Below are positions 1 to 8,475 of a DNA stretch of 64,000 nucleotides, one piece after another. Location of the stretch: positions 3,968,001 to 4,032,000 of the forward strand of contig NZ_CP186274.1 in the NCBI RefSeq assembly GCF_049331405.1, given 5' to 3'. Each line of letters opens with the position of its first letter. Within the stretch, counting starts at the first letter, position 1. The notes beneath the pieces are model-generated. The model was not told where the DNA came from and searched no databases. It saw only the letters and a list, made by a program, of their open reading frames with translations. The stretch is from PoT sp049331405 (GTDB lineage: Bacteria > Planctomycetota > Planctomycetia > Isosphaerales > Isosphaeraceae). A program made the translations under genes and the position numbers.

Positions 1-1004
1 GCTGTCCCATCCGAGCGAGTCACGGTGATCGTGGCCGAGCCGGCGTCGGGATTAATGGTGGTGTTGGCCGATCCGAGCTGGATCGTGCCAGGCGTGTCGG
101 AATCGACGATCGTGCCTGTCGCGTGCCCGCGGCCGATGACGGAGTTGGTCGGGTTCGCCAGGTCGATGGAAAAGGTCTCGGTCGGCTTATATGTAGTTCC
201 GCCCATGACCGGCACGGAGACAAGCTTCGTCGTCTCGCCGGGCTGGAAGGTTACCGAGCCGCTGGTGGACCGGTAATCGACGCCGGCCCTGGCCGTACCG
301 TCGGAGGTTCCGTAATCGACGGTGATCGGCTGGTCGCTCGCCGAGTCGAGCCTCAGGGTGAAGTCGGCGGGCGTCGTGCCGCTCGAGCCTTCGACGGTCT
401 TGACGTCGTCGACCGAGAGGCTCGGCAGCGGTTGGCTCGGAGGCGTTGGAGTTGAGACCGGTTGGCTCGGGACCGTCGGAGGTGATGCGGGCTGATTCGG
501 AGCGGGCGGGGATGTTACCGACTGGGCCGGCTCCGGCAGGATCCGGCCCGTCGCCTGGCTCGCATCGGAGTCGAGAGTTGCCCCGCTCGGATTACTGAGG
601 GATACGGTGAACGTATCGCCCGAGTCGGGGGTCCGGCCGCCGATCACCGGGACGTTCACCGCCTTCGAGGTCTCTCCGGGAGAGAAGGTGAGGGTCCCGC
701 TCGTGTCCTGATAGTCCTTGCCGGCCGTGGCCCCGGCGTCGGCCGTGCTGTAGTCGACGGTCACGGCCTGGCTGCTCGGCGAGGCGAGTTCCACCGTGAA
801 TGTGGCGTCGGTCGTGCCCGAGGCGGGCTCGACGATCGAGACGTCGGCGATGCTCAGGTCGCCCGCGGCGTCGGCCGCGAGCAACCGGCGAGTTTCGCAC
901 TCTTCCCAGTGCCCGAGCAGGTTGCGCTGGGGATCGACGCGGAGCCCTTTCCTGGGCGAGGGCTCGCGACGATCGAAGGCTTTTCGCCACGAACGTGGGC
1001 TCAT
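1..1004 (-). CDS. Calx-beta repeat surface protein with LEPR-like N-terminus (3' end cut by window)
   Basis: The frame is open from an ATG at 1004 to the window edge, giving 334 residues without a stop, so the C-terminus is missing. Residues 36-45 read EECETRRLLA, a variant of the LEPR-XLL sorting motif seen near the N-terminus of large planctomycete exported proteins. Two full Calx-beta repeats follow, at about residues 49-155 and 190-300, each with the VDY.T.DG.A..G.DY and F.PGE..K....V core. A third repeat begins at the edge. A Pro/Ser-rich linker with repeated PSQP units separates repeats one and two. Such repeats bind calcium or serve as adhesive stalks in known proteins. The role here is inferred as surface or extracellular. 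No strong ribosome binding site precedes the start. The PEGA lipoprotein gene lies 46 bases upstream on the same strand. Confidence 0.8.
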   Translation of the reverse strand, partial: MSPRSWRKAFDRREPSPRKGLRVDPQRNLLGHWEECETRRLLAADAAGDLSIADVSIVEPASGTTDATFTVELASPSSQAVTVDYSTADAGATAGKDYQDTSGTLTFSPGETSKAVNVPVIGGRTPDSGDTFTVSLSNPSGATLDSDASQATGRILPEPAQSVTSPPAPNQPASPPTVPSQPVSTPTPPSQPLPSLSVDDVKTVEGSSGTTPADFTLRLDSASDQPITVDYGTSDGTARAGVDYRSTSGSVTFQPGETTKLVSVPVMGGTTYKPTETFSIDLANPTNSVIGRGHATGTIVDSDTPGTIQLGSANTTINPDAGSATITVTRSDGT

Positions 1005-1050
1005 GGTGCACCCGAACAGGTTGAGGCCTCGGTTCGCACGAACACCCGGA

Positions 1051-1512
1051 TCAGAACCCGAGCCAGCCGAGGATCCCGCCTCGCCTCGGCGCCGGCAAGG
1101 CCTGCGCCTGGGTCCGCAACTCCTGGCCGCGGTTGACGAGCTCTTCTTGCTGCGGGACCGTGGCGGGCTCCATCTGATAGACGAACTCACGCTCGTCGCG
1201 CAACGTGTACGGCACGAGGTTCTCGGAGAAGAACTCCGTCAGCAGGTTGTCCCACCAGGGGGCCTTCATCGGCTGGATGACGGTCTGGGTCTTGTACCCG
1301 TCCAGCATCAGCGTGACTTCACGCTCGCCGTAGTAGGTATAGCTGTGGGAGACGGGGGTGGGGCCGATTTCCTCGCCGTTGACGATCGCCAGAGCCCCGG
1401 GAGGGTTCGTCCGGATCGTGTACCGCCGTTCGACGCAACCCGGGAATATGCTGAGCGAGGCGAGCGCCGCCAGCAGAAATACCCAACGGCGCGGTTGTCG
1501 AGGCCTGACCAT
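1051..1512 (-). CDS. PEGA-domain lipoprotein
   Basis: A 153-residue protein. The start at 1512 is chosen because it begins a classic lipoprotein signal (RPR.PRRWVFLLAALASLS) ending in the lipobox FPGC at about residue 23, while longer in-frame starts add only Arg-rich sequence. After the lipid-anchored Cys the segment YTIRTNPPGALAIVNGEEIG and the following TYYGEREVTLMLDGYKT match the PEGA fold, a small beta domain found in envelope proteins that probably mediates surface or peptidoglycan contact. The C-terminal third is Glu/Gln-rich and ends in a short Gly-rich tail. It lies just upstream of the Calx-beta gene on the same strand and could be co-transcribed. The substrate or partner is unknown. 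Confidence 0.75.
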   Translation of the reverse strand: MVRPRQPRRWVFLLAALASLSIFPGCVERRYTIRTNPPGALAIVNGEEIGPTPVSHSYTYYGEREVTLMLDGYKTQTVIQPMKAPWWDNLLTEFFSENLVPYTLRDEREFVYQMEPATVPQQEELVNRGQELRTQAQALPAPRRGGILGWLGF

Positions 1513-1831
1513 CCTTGGCTCTCCCAATGCTCCGGGACCGTGATGGCCCCGGCAGAACCGATTCCACGCGCGACGAGGGTCGCGCGGGGTCCATGCCTTA
1601 CCCAGGCGGCTCGATATCGAAGCGTTCGACGGGTGAAGCAGGAGGCTGGAATCGTTCAACCGCTCCCGCATGACAGAGATGAGTGGCGGGATCGTAGCGA
1701 TTCTCCCGATCCAGGGCAAGGCGGGTTGCCTTGGCGCCTCGGCCCTTCATTGCGATGATGTGAACCTCGTTCGCCGACTCGGGCGGGACTCATCCGCCAA
1801 CCTCGCAAGCCACCCACAATCGAGCCGATCC

Positions 1832-3316
1832 ATGAACGTTGAACCGAACCAGAGCCCCGTCACCGAACTCGACGCCGACTGGCTCATCGTGGGTCTCTTC
1901 GACGAAGATGCGGCGGTCCCCTCGGCCCTGGCCGGCACGCCCCTCGGCGAATCGCTCGGCCAACTCCTCGCAACGAAGGAGATCGGCTGCTCGCTCCACG
2001 ACACGACCCTGCTCCCCGGCGCAACGACCGGCGCCAAGCTCGGTGTCCTGCTCGTCGGCCTCGGCAATCGCCAACGCTTCGCAGCGGGCCAGGCCTACAC
2101 TGCAGGCGTCGCCGCCGCCAAGCGCCTGGCGAGCCGCCAGCGCGCGAGCGTCGCGGCGGTGCTACCCGAGGCGAGTGAGCCGGAACTCGTGGCCTCCGCC
2201 TGGACCGAGGGCCTCATCGTCGGCACTCGAAGCGCAGGCTTGCGCAAGTCGGAACCGAACCGGTATGCTTTCGAGAGCCTGTCGATCGTCCTGCCCCAAC
2301 TGAGCGAAGGCGACGGGTTGGCCAAGGCCGTCAAGCGTGGTCGGATCGTCGGCGAGGCGATCAACCTCGCCCGAGACCTGGCGAACACGCCTCCCGCCGA
2401 GAAGCCCCCGGCCGCCTTCGCGGAGCGAGCCAGGGAGGTCGGCAAGGAGGCAGGGATTTCGGTCGACGCCTGGAGTTTCGAGAAGATCCGCGAGGAGAAG
2501 TTCGGAGGGCTCCTCGGCGTTAATGCCGGGTCCGACGAGCCGCCGAGCTTCGTGATCCTCGAGCACAAGAAGGGGGGCGACGCCCCGACCCTGGCCCTGG
2601 TGGGCAAGGGGGTGACGTTCGACTCGGGCGGCCTCTCCATCAAGCCGAGCGCCTCGATGGAGGACATGAAGAGCGACATGACGGGGGCGGCCGTCGTCCT
2701 TGCCACGCTCCAGGCCATCGGGCGGCTCGACCTCCCCGTCAACGTCGTCGGCTACCTGGCGATCACGGAGAACATGACGGGCGGCAAGGCGATGAAGCTC
2801 GGCGACGTCCTGACCATCCGCAACGGCAAGACGGTCGAGGTCCTCAACACGGACGCCGAGGGTCGCCTGATCCTGGCAGATGCCCTCAGCTATGCGGCCG
2901 AGTCCAAGCCGGCTCGGATCCTCGACCTCGCCACCCTCACGGGGGCCTGCATGGTCGCCCTCGGCACGAAGATCGCCGGGCTCTTCAGCAACGACGACGC
3001 CTTCGCCGAGGATGTCCTGGCCGCCAGCAAGCGCACGGGCGAACGGGCCTGGCGGCTGCCGCTCGACGACGACTTCAAGGAAGGGCTGAACAGCCAGGTG
3101 GCCGACGTGAAGAACGTCGCGGGCCGTTGGGGCGGGGCGAGCACCGCCGCGAAGTTCATGGAGCCCTTCGTGGACCAGATCCCCTGGGTCCACCTCGACA
3201 TCGCCGGCCCGAGTTGGGCCGACTCCGACTCCTCGTCTCGGGACTCCGGCGGAACAGGCTGCTTCGTCCGCACCCTCGTCAGCCTCATCCAGCATTCGCT
3301 CGACAAGGCGAATTAA
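1832..3316 (+). CDS. pepA: Leucyl aminopeptidase (M17 family)
   Basis: A 494-residue cytosolic metallopeptidase that removes N-terminal residues, preferably Leu, from peptides. The size is typical of M17. All hallmark motifs are present: GKGVTFDSGG with Lys259 and Asp264, SIKPS with the catalytic Lys271, SDMTGAA with Asp282, and NTDAEGRL with metal and bicarbonate-site residues Asp341, Glu343 and Arg345. The first 180 residues form the more variable N-terminal domain. The ATG at 1832 is preferred because upstream in-frame codons encode a low-quality extension; no clear Shine-Dalgarno sequence precedes it. The gene stands alone on the plus strand between two minus-strand groups and is followed immediately by an intrinsic terminator. 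Confidence 0.95.
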   Translation: MNVEPNQSPVTELDADWLIVGLFDEDAAVPSALAGTPLGESLGQLLATKEIGCSLHDTTLLPGATTGAKLGVLLVGLGNRQRFAAGQAYTAGVAAAKRLASRQRASVAAVLPEASEPELVASAWTEGLIVGTRSAGLRKSEPNRYAFESLSIVLPQLSEGDGLAKAVKRGRIVGEAINLARDLANTPPAEKPPAAFAERAREVGKEAGISVDAWSFEKIREEKFGGLLGVNAGSDEPPSFVILEHKKGGDAPTLALVGKGVTFDSGGLSIKPSASMEDMKSDMTGAAVVLATLQAIGRLDLPVNVVGYLAITENMTGGKAMKLGDVLTIRNGKTVEVLNTDAEGRLILADALSYAAESKPARILDLATLTGACMVALGTKIAGLFSNDDAFAEDVLAASKRTGERAWRLPLDDDFKEGLNSQVADVKNVAGRWGGASTAAKFMEPFVDQIPWVHLDIAGPSWADSDSSSRDSGGTGCFVRTLVSLIQHSLDKAN

Positions 3317-3319
3317 CAA

Positions 3320-3349
3320 GCACCTCAATCAACGAGGTGTTCATCTTTT
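3320..3349 (+). terminator. Intrinsic terminator of pepA
   Basis: A stem GCACCTC/GAGGTGT (3320-3326 with 3334-3340) around a 7-base loop is followed by TTCATCTTTTC. It begins 3 bases after the pepA stop codon. The hairpin plus T-rich tract is read directly from the sequence. Confidence 0.6.
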
Positions 3350-3388
3350 CAGGGTCAGGTTGGACGCGGTCGTCGGGGAGGGTGTGGC

Positions 3389-3844
3389 TCAGCCGGCGTG
3401 CGAGAGGCGCGTCGCGAGCTGGCACTCGATCCGGCGGCTGTTGATATCGAGGGCTTCGAGGATCTCGAAGACTTCCTCCATATCCACCCCGTTGTCGATG
3501 CCCCAGTTGAGGACGTCGAGATTCTCCCGGCCCGACTTCAACTGCCGCAGGATCTCATCGATCAGCGAGGATTCCTGGAAGGCTTGTTGCAAAAGGCCGA
3601 AGTCGTTGTGATCGAGTTCGATCCAGAAAGTCCGGCCCTGGAGGTGTTCGAGCCATCGTTCCCTGAGGAAGCCGTTCCAATGCTCGCGCACCCAGAAGCG
3701 GATGGCGGATTCCCCGAGGTCACGGCCGGCCTTCTCGCTCTCGATCCATTTGTGTCGCAAGGCTTCGAGGGCACCGCGGTCGTGTACACTTTGACGGACG
3801 CTGGGGCGGACGACCGGCGTGGCGGGGGGACTACATTGACACAT
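3389..3844 (-). CDS. Conserved-looking protein of unknown function
   Basis: A 151-residue soluble protein without a signal peptide or membrane segment. The start at 3844 has a GGAGG ribosome binding site 5 bases upstream (3850-3854). The middle is rich in Trp, Arg and Glu (KWIESEKAGRDLGESAIRFW, then RERWLEHLQG), and the C-terminal half is acidic and helical with a possible DMEEVFEILEALD helix. I do not recognise the family. Codon use resembles the neighbours, which supports a real gene. It is convergent with pepA, whose terminator lies between them. A TTGACA hexamer sits upstream on this strand near 3980, but I find no convincing -10 partner. Confidence 0.65.
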   Translation of the reverse strand: MCQCSPPATPVVRPSVRQSVHDRGALEALRHKWIESEKAGRDLGESAIRFWVREHWNGFLRERWLEHLQGRTFWIELDHNDFGLLQQAFQESSLIDEILRQLKSGRENLDVLNWGIDNGVDMEEVFEILEALDINSRRIECQLATRLSHAG

Positions 3845-4148
3845 CGAGACCTCCGCACAGATCGCAGACTCGTCAGGCAGACGCCAACAAGCTGGGTGTT
3901 AGAAGATCCGCATTCAGGGGTGCAACGACCCAACAACGTCGATGAGTCGCCGAATCATGGCTCAATTCGATCGCCAACAGGTGTCAATATCAACGAACTA
4001 AAGACTTCGTGAAATTCCGGTTAAAGGGCTAGGATAGAATTTTAGCCCAACCGCATGAATGCCGCAAGGCGACAATAAGCTCCGCGGACGACTCACCCGA
4101 TCGAGTGTTTGCATATAGAAACAGAAATCGCCGGAGCTTAACGGAATT
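3845..4148. other. Intergenic region, no gene seen
   Basis: This 304-base gap separates two minus-strand genes. It holds the ribosome binding site of the 3844 gene and one short hairpin at 4026-4048 described separately. No coding frame of credible composition and no RNA gene is visible. Confidence 0.5.
4026..4048 (-). terminator. Possible weak terminator hairpin
   Basis: GGGCTA and TAGCCC form a 6-bp stem around an 11-base loop, about 100 bases downstream of the beta-propeller gene stop. On the minus strand the hairpin is followed only by CTTTAACC, so the U tract is poor. Confidence 0.25.
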
Positions 4149-6113
4149 TCAGGACGCCCCGAACCAGGCTAAAGACCTGCCGATCATGACCGCGACCCCG
4201 GCCTTTCCCGCGGCGATCGGGCCCAATCCTCCCTCCGCGACCGCCCTCCATTTCACCTTGCCCGCGAGGTCGGAACAGATCAGGTGGACCCCCTGCCTCG
4301 AGATCCGCAAGGGCTCGCCCGAGGCCGAGACGGAGAAGACATCGGTCCCCCCTTCCGTGCCTCGACCCTGGCCGCGGACCTGCCCGGACCCATCGATCGC
4401 CAGGGCCCGGCCGTCAGGTGCCGAGACCAGCGCAATGGGGCCGAGCCGTTGGAGTTGCCACCCTTCGAAGGAAATCGGCAACTGCCAAACGACCTTCCCG
4501 AGCCGATCATGCCCCCTCAACAACTGGGCCCTTCGCGACATGCTGATCCACGTCACATTCCCCGGCGATGGAACGGGCGCATCGATGAGGCAAGCGGGAT
4601 CCGATGGGTCGCCGATCTCCAGGCTCGACGGCTCGCCCGCCGGGTTGAAGACCGTGAGCAGGCCGTCGTTGGTAGTTGCCGCGATGTACCCTTCGGGTCC
4701 GACCGCGATTTCCTCGACCGGCGAAGTCAGCTCGCGCTTCCAGACCCAACGACCCGCGACCGTGGCCCGGCCGATCCGATCCCGCTCCTGCACGATCGCG
4801 ATGCCGACCGACTCGGGTCGGATCGCCAGGTGCGTGATCTCGACCAGGCTCAGATCCACGCGCTGGGCGGTGTTGCGCCTGGCGTCGTAGATGACCAGGT
4901 TCTTATCCGTGGCCGCGGCGATCCAACCGTCCGATGTCCTCAGGATTCGGCCGATCCCGAGGATATCTGGAGCCTGCCCCAGGTTTTTCCCCTCGGGTGC
5001 GAAGATCTGGAGTCGGCTCGTGTTGGTCATGAGCCCGATCCGGGCCGGTTCGTCCAGGACGGCCAGGACCGAGGTCTCGGCCTGGTCGTCGCTCGAGGCG
5101 ACGGGGATCATCCAGTCGGCCGCTCGGACGGAGGCGCCTCCCGCCTTGGGGACGATGTGGGCCTCGACCCCGCCACCGCCCGGCGCGGAAGACGCCCGCT
5201 CCGACGCGTAGAGGTCGAGTTTCGTGATCTCGCCGGTCCCCTGGCCATGAATGATAAACCGACCCAGTGGGTCGGTCTCGAGGCCGATGGCCGGTCGCGG
5301 GAGGGTCGTCTTCCAGCGGATGTTTCCCGCCGGATTCAGGATTGTGAGGTCTCCCTCCAGCGTGGAGACGGCGAAAAGCCGGCCCGCGAAGTCTGGCACC
5401 GCATGGGAGGCCGTCCCGCCCAGGTGATAGGCCCCCTCGTTGCGGCCCGAGAGATCGTAGCGCTGGACGCCGTGGGTGAAGCAACTGGCGAGGATCGTAC
5501 CCCCGTCGCCCGTGGCGGTCAGCCGCCCGACGTTCGACATCAGGGCTTCTTGCCAGGCGACTTCGGCCTCGAGCCGGCCCTCGGCGTTGGCCGGGCTCAA
5601 CTCGAGGCCGACGAGCATCCCGTAAGTCGCCGCACCGATCAGGAATGGCCGGTCGGGGACGAAGACGAGGTGTGCCAGGGCCTGCCTCGTCTCGAACCTC
5701 CCCGCGTTCTTACCATGCCGGTTGAAGAATTGCGTCAGGCTGAGGCGGGAACCGACCGCGACATAACGCCCGTGGGGGTCGATCGCGAGGCAAGAGGCTT
5801 CCGGCGGGGCCTGGCGGTCGGCGATGGAGCCGAGGTCGGCGTCGAGCAGCCAGAGCCTGTTGCCTTCACCAAGCAACGCGATCAGCGACCCATCGTCGCT
5901 GATCGCGGCCGAGATCAGGTTTCCGGGGGCCCGGCTCACCGAGCGGTGCTGCCCCTGGAGGTCGAACAGGTAAAGCTGGTGGCGTTCGTCCCAGGCCAGG
6001 ATCGTCCCGGCTTCTCGGGCGAGGGCCAGACCCTTGAGCGGGGCCTCGGTGAGGACCACCCAGGCCGGCGCGGGTTCGAGCCGGGACTGCCCACGTCCGG
6101 AAAACTCGCTCAT
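4149..6113 (-). CDS. Beta-propeller (WD40-like) repeat protein
   Basis: A 654-residue protein made of repeating blade-like units, such as ILAWDERHQLYLFDLQGQ, LIALLGEGNRLWLLDADLG, RYVAVGSRLSLTQFFNRHG and YIAATTNDGLLTVFNPAGE, each with a small-residue turn and an aromatic-Asp strand end. This pattern fits one or two beta-propellers. There is no signal peptide or membrane helix, so it is probably cytoplasmic. The start at 6113 is chosen because AAGGG lies 5 bases upstream; an in-frame ATG pair at 6170-6173, 3 bases after the S41 protease stop, would add an Arg-rich 20-residue tail but its AAGGA is too close. It is downstream of the S41 protease and probably co-transcribed. No catalytic motif is seen; a scaffold or sensor role is a guess. 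Confidence 0.75.
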   Translation of the reverse strand: MSEFSGRGQSRLEPAPAWVVLTEAPLKGLALAREAGTILAWDERHQLYLFDLQGQHRSVSRAPGNLISAAISDDGSLIALLGEGNRLWLLDADLGSIADRQAPPEASCLAIDPHGRYVAVGSRLSLTQFFNRHGKNAGRFETRQALAHLVFVPDRPFLIGAATYGMLVGLELSPANAEGRLEAEVAWQEALMSNVGRLTATGDGGTILASCFTHGVQRYDLSGRNEGAYHLGGTASHAVPDFAGRLFAVSTLEGDLTILNPAGNIRWKTTLPRPAIGLETDPLGRFIIHGQGTGEITKLDLYASERASSAPGGGGVEAHIVPKAGGASVRAADWMIPVASSDDQAETSVLAVLDEPARIGLMTNTSRLQIFAPEGKNLGQAPDILGIGRILRTSDGWIAAATDKNLVIYDARRNTAQRVDLSLVEITHLAIRPESVGIAIVQERDRIGRATVAGRWVWKRELTSPVEEIAVGPEGYIAATTNDGLLTVFNPAGEPSSLEIGDPSDPACLIDAPVPSPGNVTWISMSRRAQLLRGHDRLGKVVWQLPISFEGWQLQRLGPIALVSAPDGRALAIDGSGQVRGQGRGTEGGTDVFSVSASGEPLRISRQGVHLICSDLAGKVKWRAVAEGGLGPIAAGKAGVAVMIGRSLAWFGAS

Positions 6114-6176
6114 GACGACCCTTTGCTCGACACGAGAGACGCGTCGGGCCTCGCGACCCGGCGCCGCCATCATTCC

Positions 6177-7874
6177 TTATCGGACGGCGTTGAGCCGACG
6201 CTTCGCATAAAGCAAGGCCTGGTCGAGGACCTGGTCATGCTGCGGATCGCCGAAGATCTGCTCGTTCGAGGCGACCGAATTGGTCGTGACCCCCTCGTCC
6301 TCCACGGGCGGCTTGGCGTCGACCCTGACGGTGATATCGGGTTCCACACCCTGCTCGCTGTAAGGACGATTCTTGGGGGAGTAGAACTTGGCCGTCGTCA
6401 GCTTCAGGCCGGCGGGGGCCGACCGGAGGGTGAAGATGCTCTGAACCGACCCCTTGCCGTAGCTGCGCTGACCCAGGATCGTCGCCCGGTTGTGGTCCTT
6501 GAGGGCCCCCGCGAGGATTTCGCTGGCACTGGCGCTGTCGCGGTCGATGAGGACCGTCATCGGCATCGTCCAGTAGGCCTTGGCCTGAGCCCGGTAGACC
6601 TGAGTCTGGCCGGCGGCTCGGCCTCGGGTCGAGACGATGATCCCCTTGTCGATGAACCGCTCGGCGATCTCGACGGCCACGTTAAGGAGGCCGCCGGGGT
6701 TGCCGCGGAGGTCGAGGACCAGGGACTGCATCCCTTCCTTGCGGAGTTCGGAGATCGCGTTGTCGATTTCCTCGGTCGAGTTCTTCTGGAACCCCGTGAG
6801 CTGGATGTAGCCGATCTTGTTCGCCGAGTCGATGATCTTGGACTGGGCGACGCTCTCAACCTCGACGTGACGTCGGACGATCCGGTATTCCTGCTTCGTC
6901 CCGTCATTGTGAAGGATGGTGAGCGCGAGCGTCGTACCCTCGGTCCCCTGGAGCTTGCCCGCGGCCTCGTCGAGGCTCAGGCCCTTGACGCTCTGCCCGC
7001 CGACTCGCGTGATCTGGTCGCCGATCTTCAGTCCACTCTCGAAGGCGGGCCCGCCTCGGATGACGCCGACGAGCCGAAGCCCCTCCTTGTCGAGCTTGAG
7101 CTCGATGCCGAGGCCCACGAAGTTCCCGTCGATCATCGCGTAAAGGTCGTCGAGCTTGTCGGGGGTCAGGTAGCTCGTGTAGTCGTCGAGCATGTCGCAA
7201 GCTGCGAAGGCGAACTCGAGGATCACCGCGGCCGACCCGAGACTCACCGACTGCGACGAGAGATTGCACGCGGCGAGCACCTCGGTCTTGGCGGAGGTGC
7301 GGTCGGGGATGTAGAGGTTCTGGCGACGCCACCGCAGGTCGCTCCGGAGTCGTTCTACCTGCTCGGACGCATTCGTGATGCCATTGGTGCGGAGGAACTC
7401 TGGGTCGCGAAGGGCGACCTCCATATTGTCGAGGCCGCGTCGGACGAGGGGCTCGACGGCGACCGGGTCGACGTAGTGCGACTGGATCCGCTCGAGGAGT
7501 TCCTCATAGAGGGCCATCGCCTTATCCCGAGGCAGCTTCAACAGGACGTTGCGGAAGCTCTGGTCCTGGTAGCGTCTCGCGAGCTTGTAATGGGTCTCGC
7601 AGAGACGTCGCCGGTGCGAGAACTCGAAGAAGCTCGGCCACTGCTCGATGGCCTCGTCATACGCGTGGATCGCGGCCGACCAGTTCCGCTTGCGCTCGAG
7701 CTCCAGGGCCTTCTGTAGCGCCGAGTCTCGGTCGGAGACGCTCGTGGCCTTGGGCCTGGCAGCGTCTGGCTGGGAGGTATCCTGGGGGGGGGAGGACCAG
7801 GCGACCGGGAGGCTCGACCAGGTTAAGGCAAGCGAAAAGAGCCAGGTTGCTCGACGAGATATCAGGGATCGCAT
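6177..7874 (-). CDS. S41 carboxyl-terminal processing protease with PDZ domain
   Basis: A 565-residue exported serine protease. The start at 7874 has AAGG and GGGAGG upstream and gives a signal sequence of the form RSLISRRATWLFSLALTWSS. Residues 45-80 contain a TPR-like helix pair (ALQKALELERKRNWSAAIHA). A PDZ domain covers about 235-330, with the carboxylate-binding GLGIEL loop. The catalytic core follows: the nucleophile Ser lies in DRDSASASEI (about 449) and the general base Lys in SYGKGSVQ (about 474), spaced 25 residues as in the Tsp/CtpA family. These proteases clip C-termini of periplasmic or secreted proteins. The beta-propeller gene follows 63 bases later on the same strand. The N-terminal TPR-like helix pair is not part of the standard family. 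Confidence 0.9.
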   Translation of the reverse strand: MRSLISRRATWLFSLALTWSSLPVAWSSPPQDTSQPDAARPKATSVSDRDSALQKALELERKRNWSAAIHAYDEAIEQWPSFFEFSHRRRLCETHYKLARRYQDQSFRNVLLKLPRDKAMALYEELLERIQSHYVDPVAVEPLVRRGLDNMEVALRDPEFLRTNGITNASEQVERLRSDLRWRRQNLYIPDRTSAKTEVLAACNLSSQSVSLGSAAVILEFAFAACDMLDDYTSYLTPDKLDDLYAMIDGNFVGLGIELKLDKEGLRLVGVIRGGPAFESGLKIGDQITRVGGQSVKGLSLDEAAGKLQGTEGTTLALTILHNDGTKQEYRIVRRHVEVESVAQSKIIDSANKIGYIQLTGFQKNSTEEIDNAISELRKEGMQSLVLDLRGNPGGLLNVAVEIAERFIDKGIIVSTRGRAAGQTQVYRAQAKAYWTMPMTVLIDRDSASASEILAGALKDHNRATILGQRSYGKGSVQSIFTLRSAPAGLKLTTAKFYSPKNRPYSEQGVEPDITVRVDAKPPVEDEGVTTNSVASNEQIFGDPQHDQVLDQALLYAKRRLNAVR

Positions 7875-8475
7875 CGCCTTCGATCCTCCCACTGCGGAGC
7901 GCAATGAAGGAGGATCGCGGTACGGACTGATCGGGGAATTCGCGCGGTCGCGGAAAGAGCACGAGAAGGTACGTCAGTTCGACGCCACCCGAGTTCGGCT
8001 CAAATTCGCTCGACCGGACCGTCCCATAGCCGCCCTGATCCTCCCGCACGCCGCTCCATGGATGCTGTGCGCTGGAGTTGCTCATATTAAGGCGGGCACG
8101 ACACCAGAGGGCGAGGCGATTTGACGCCCCAAACCGCCCTTGGCCGGTCCGGATCAAGCGGCCCAAACTCCGTTCGGGCCTCTCGTTCGATCCAATTATA
8201 ACACAGCTAGACGACCGGCAAGTGCATCCCAGTCGCTTTGAAAAAACTCCCCAAAGTTTGAAGAGAATAGAGGCCGATCGTCGATAATACTGAGACGGGA
8301 ACCTCGAAGTTTGAAAAAATGTCGGTCCCCTGTTCGGCCACGACACCTGGGGATCGCGCGAAACCCGTCCTACCCTTCCCTCAATGTCTCATCACTTCAC
8401 GAGTCCAGGGCGGGTGAACGGCCCCGCGGCCTCGAATCGTTGAGGACGCGAGGTTCGGATCGAAACCCTTCCGAA
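7875..8475. other. Intergenic region with a promoter, no gene seen
   Basis: This gap of about 600 bases lies between the CRTAC1-like gene and the S41 gene, both on the minus strand. It contains a good -10 element at 8195-8200 and two copies of the string AAGTTTGAA near 8256 and 8308. Frames across it are of poor quality and I call no gene. Confidence 0.5.
8195..8221 (-). promoter_or_regulatory. Candidate promoter upstream of the S41 protease
   Basis: The minus strand reads TTGCCG, a 15-base spacer, then a perfect TATAAT. The spacer is short. It would give a leader of about 310 bases to the protease start at 7874. Confidence 0.35.

Noticed and set aside
592..1011. Minus-strand frame of 139 codons near the left end
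   Set aside because: It is in another frame of the same strand as the Calx-beta gene, and its Arg/His-rich product is not protein-like.
4284..7718. Very long plus-strand open frame of 1144 codons
   Set aside because: It lies antisense to the beta-propeller and S41 protease genes, and its product is rich in Arg, Asp and Gly without domains. This is the usual antisense shadow of G+C-rich genes.
8250..8320. Two copies of AAGTTTGAA about 50 bases apart
   Set aside because: Too short and only two copies; no spacer regularity, so not a CRISPR or operator array.
7657..8346. Minus-strand frame of 229 codons upstream of and across the S41 start
   Set aside because: It overlaps the S41 signal region in another frame, has no ribosome binding site, and spans the promoter at 8195-8221.
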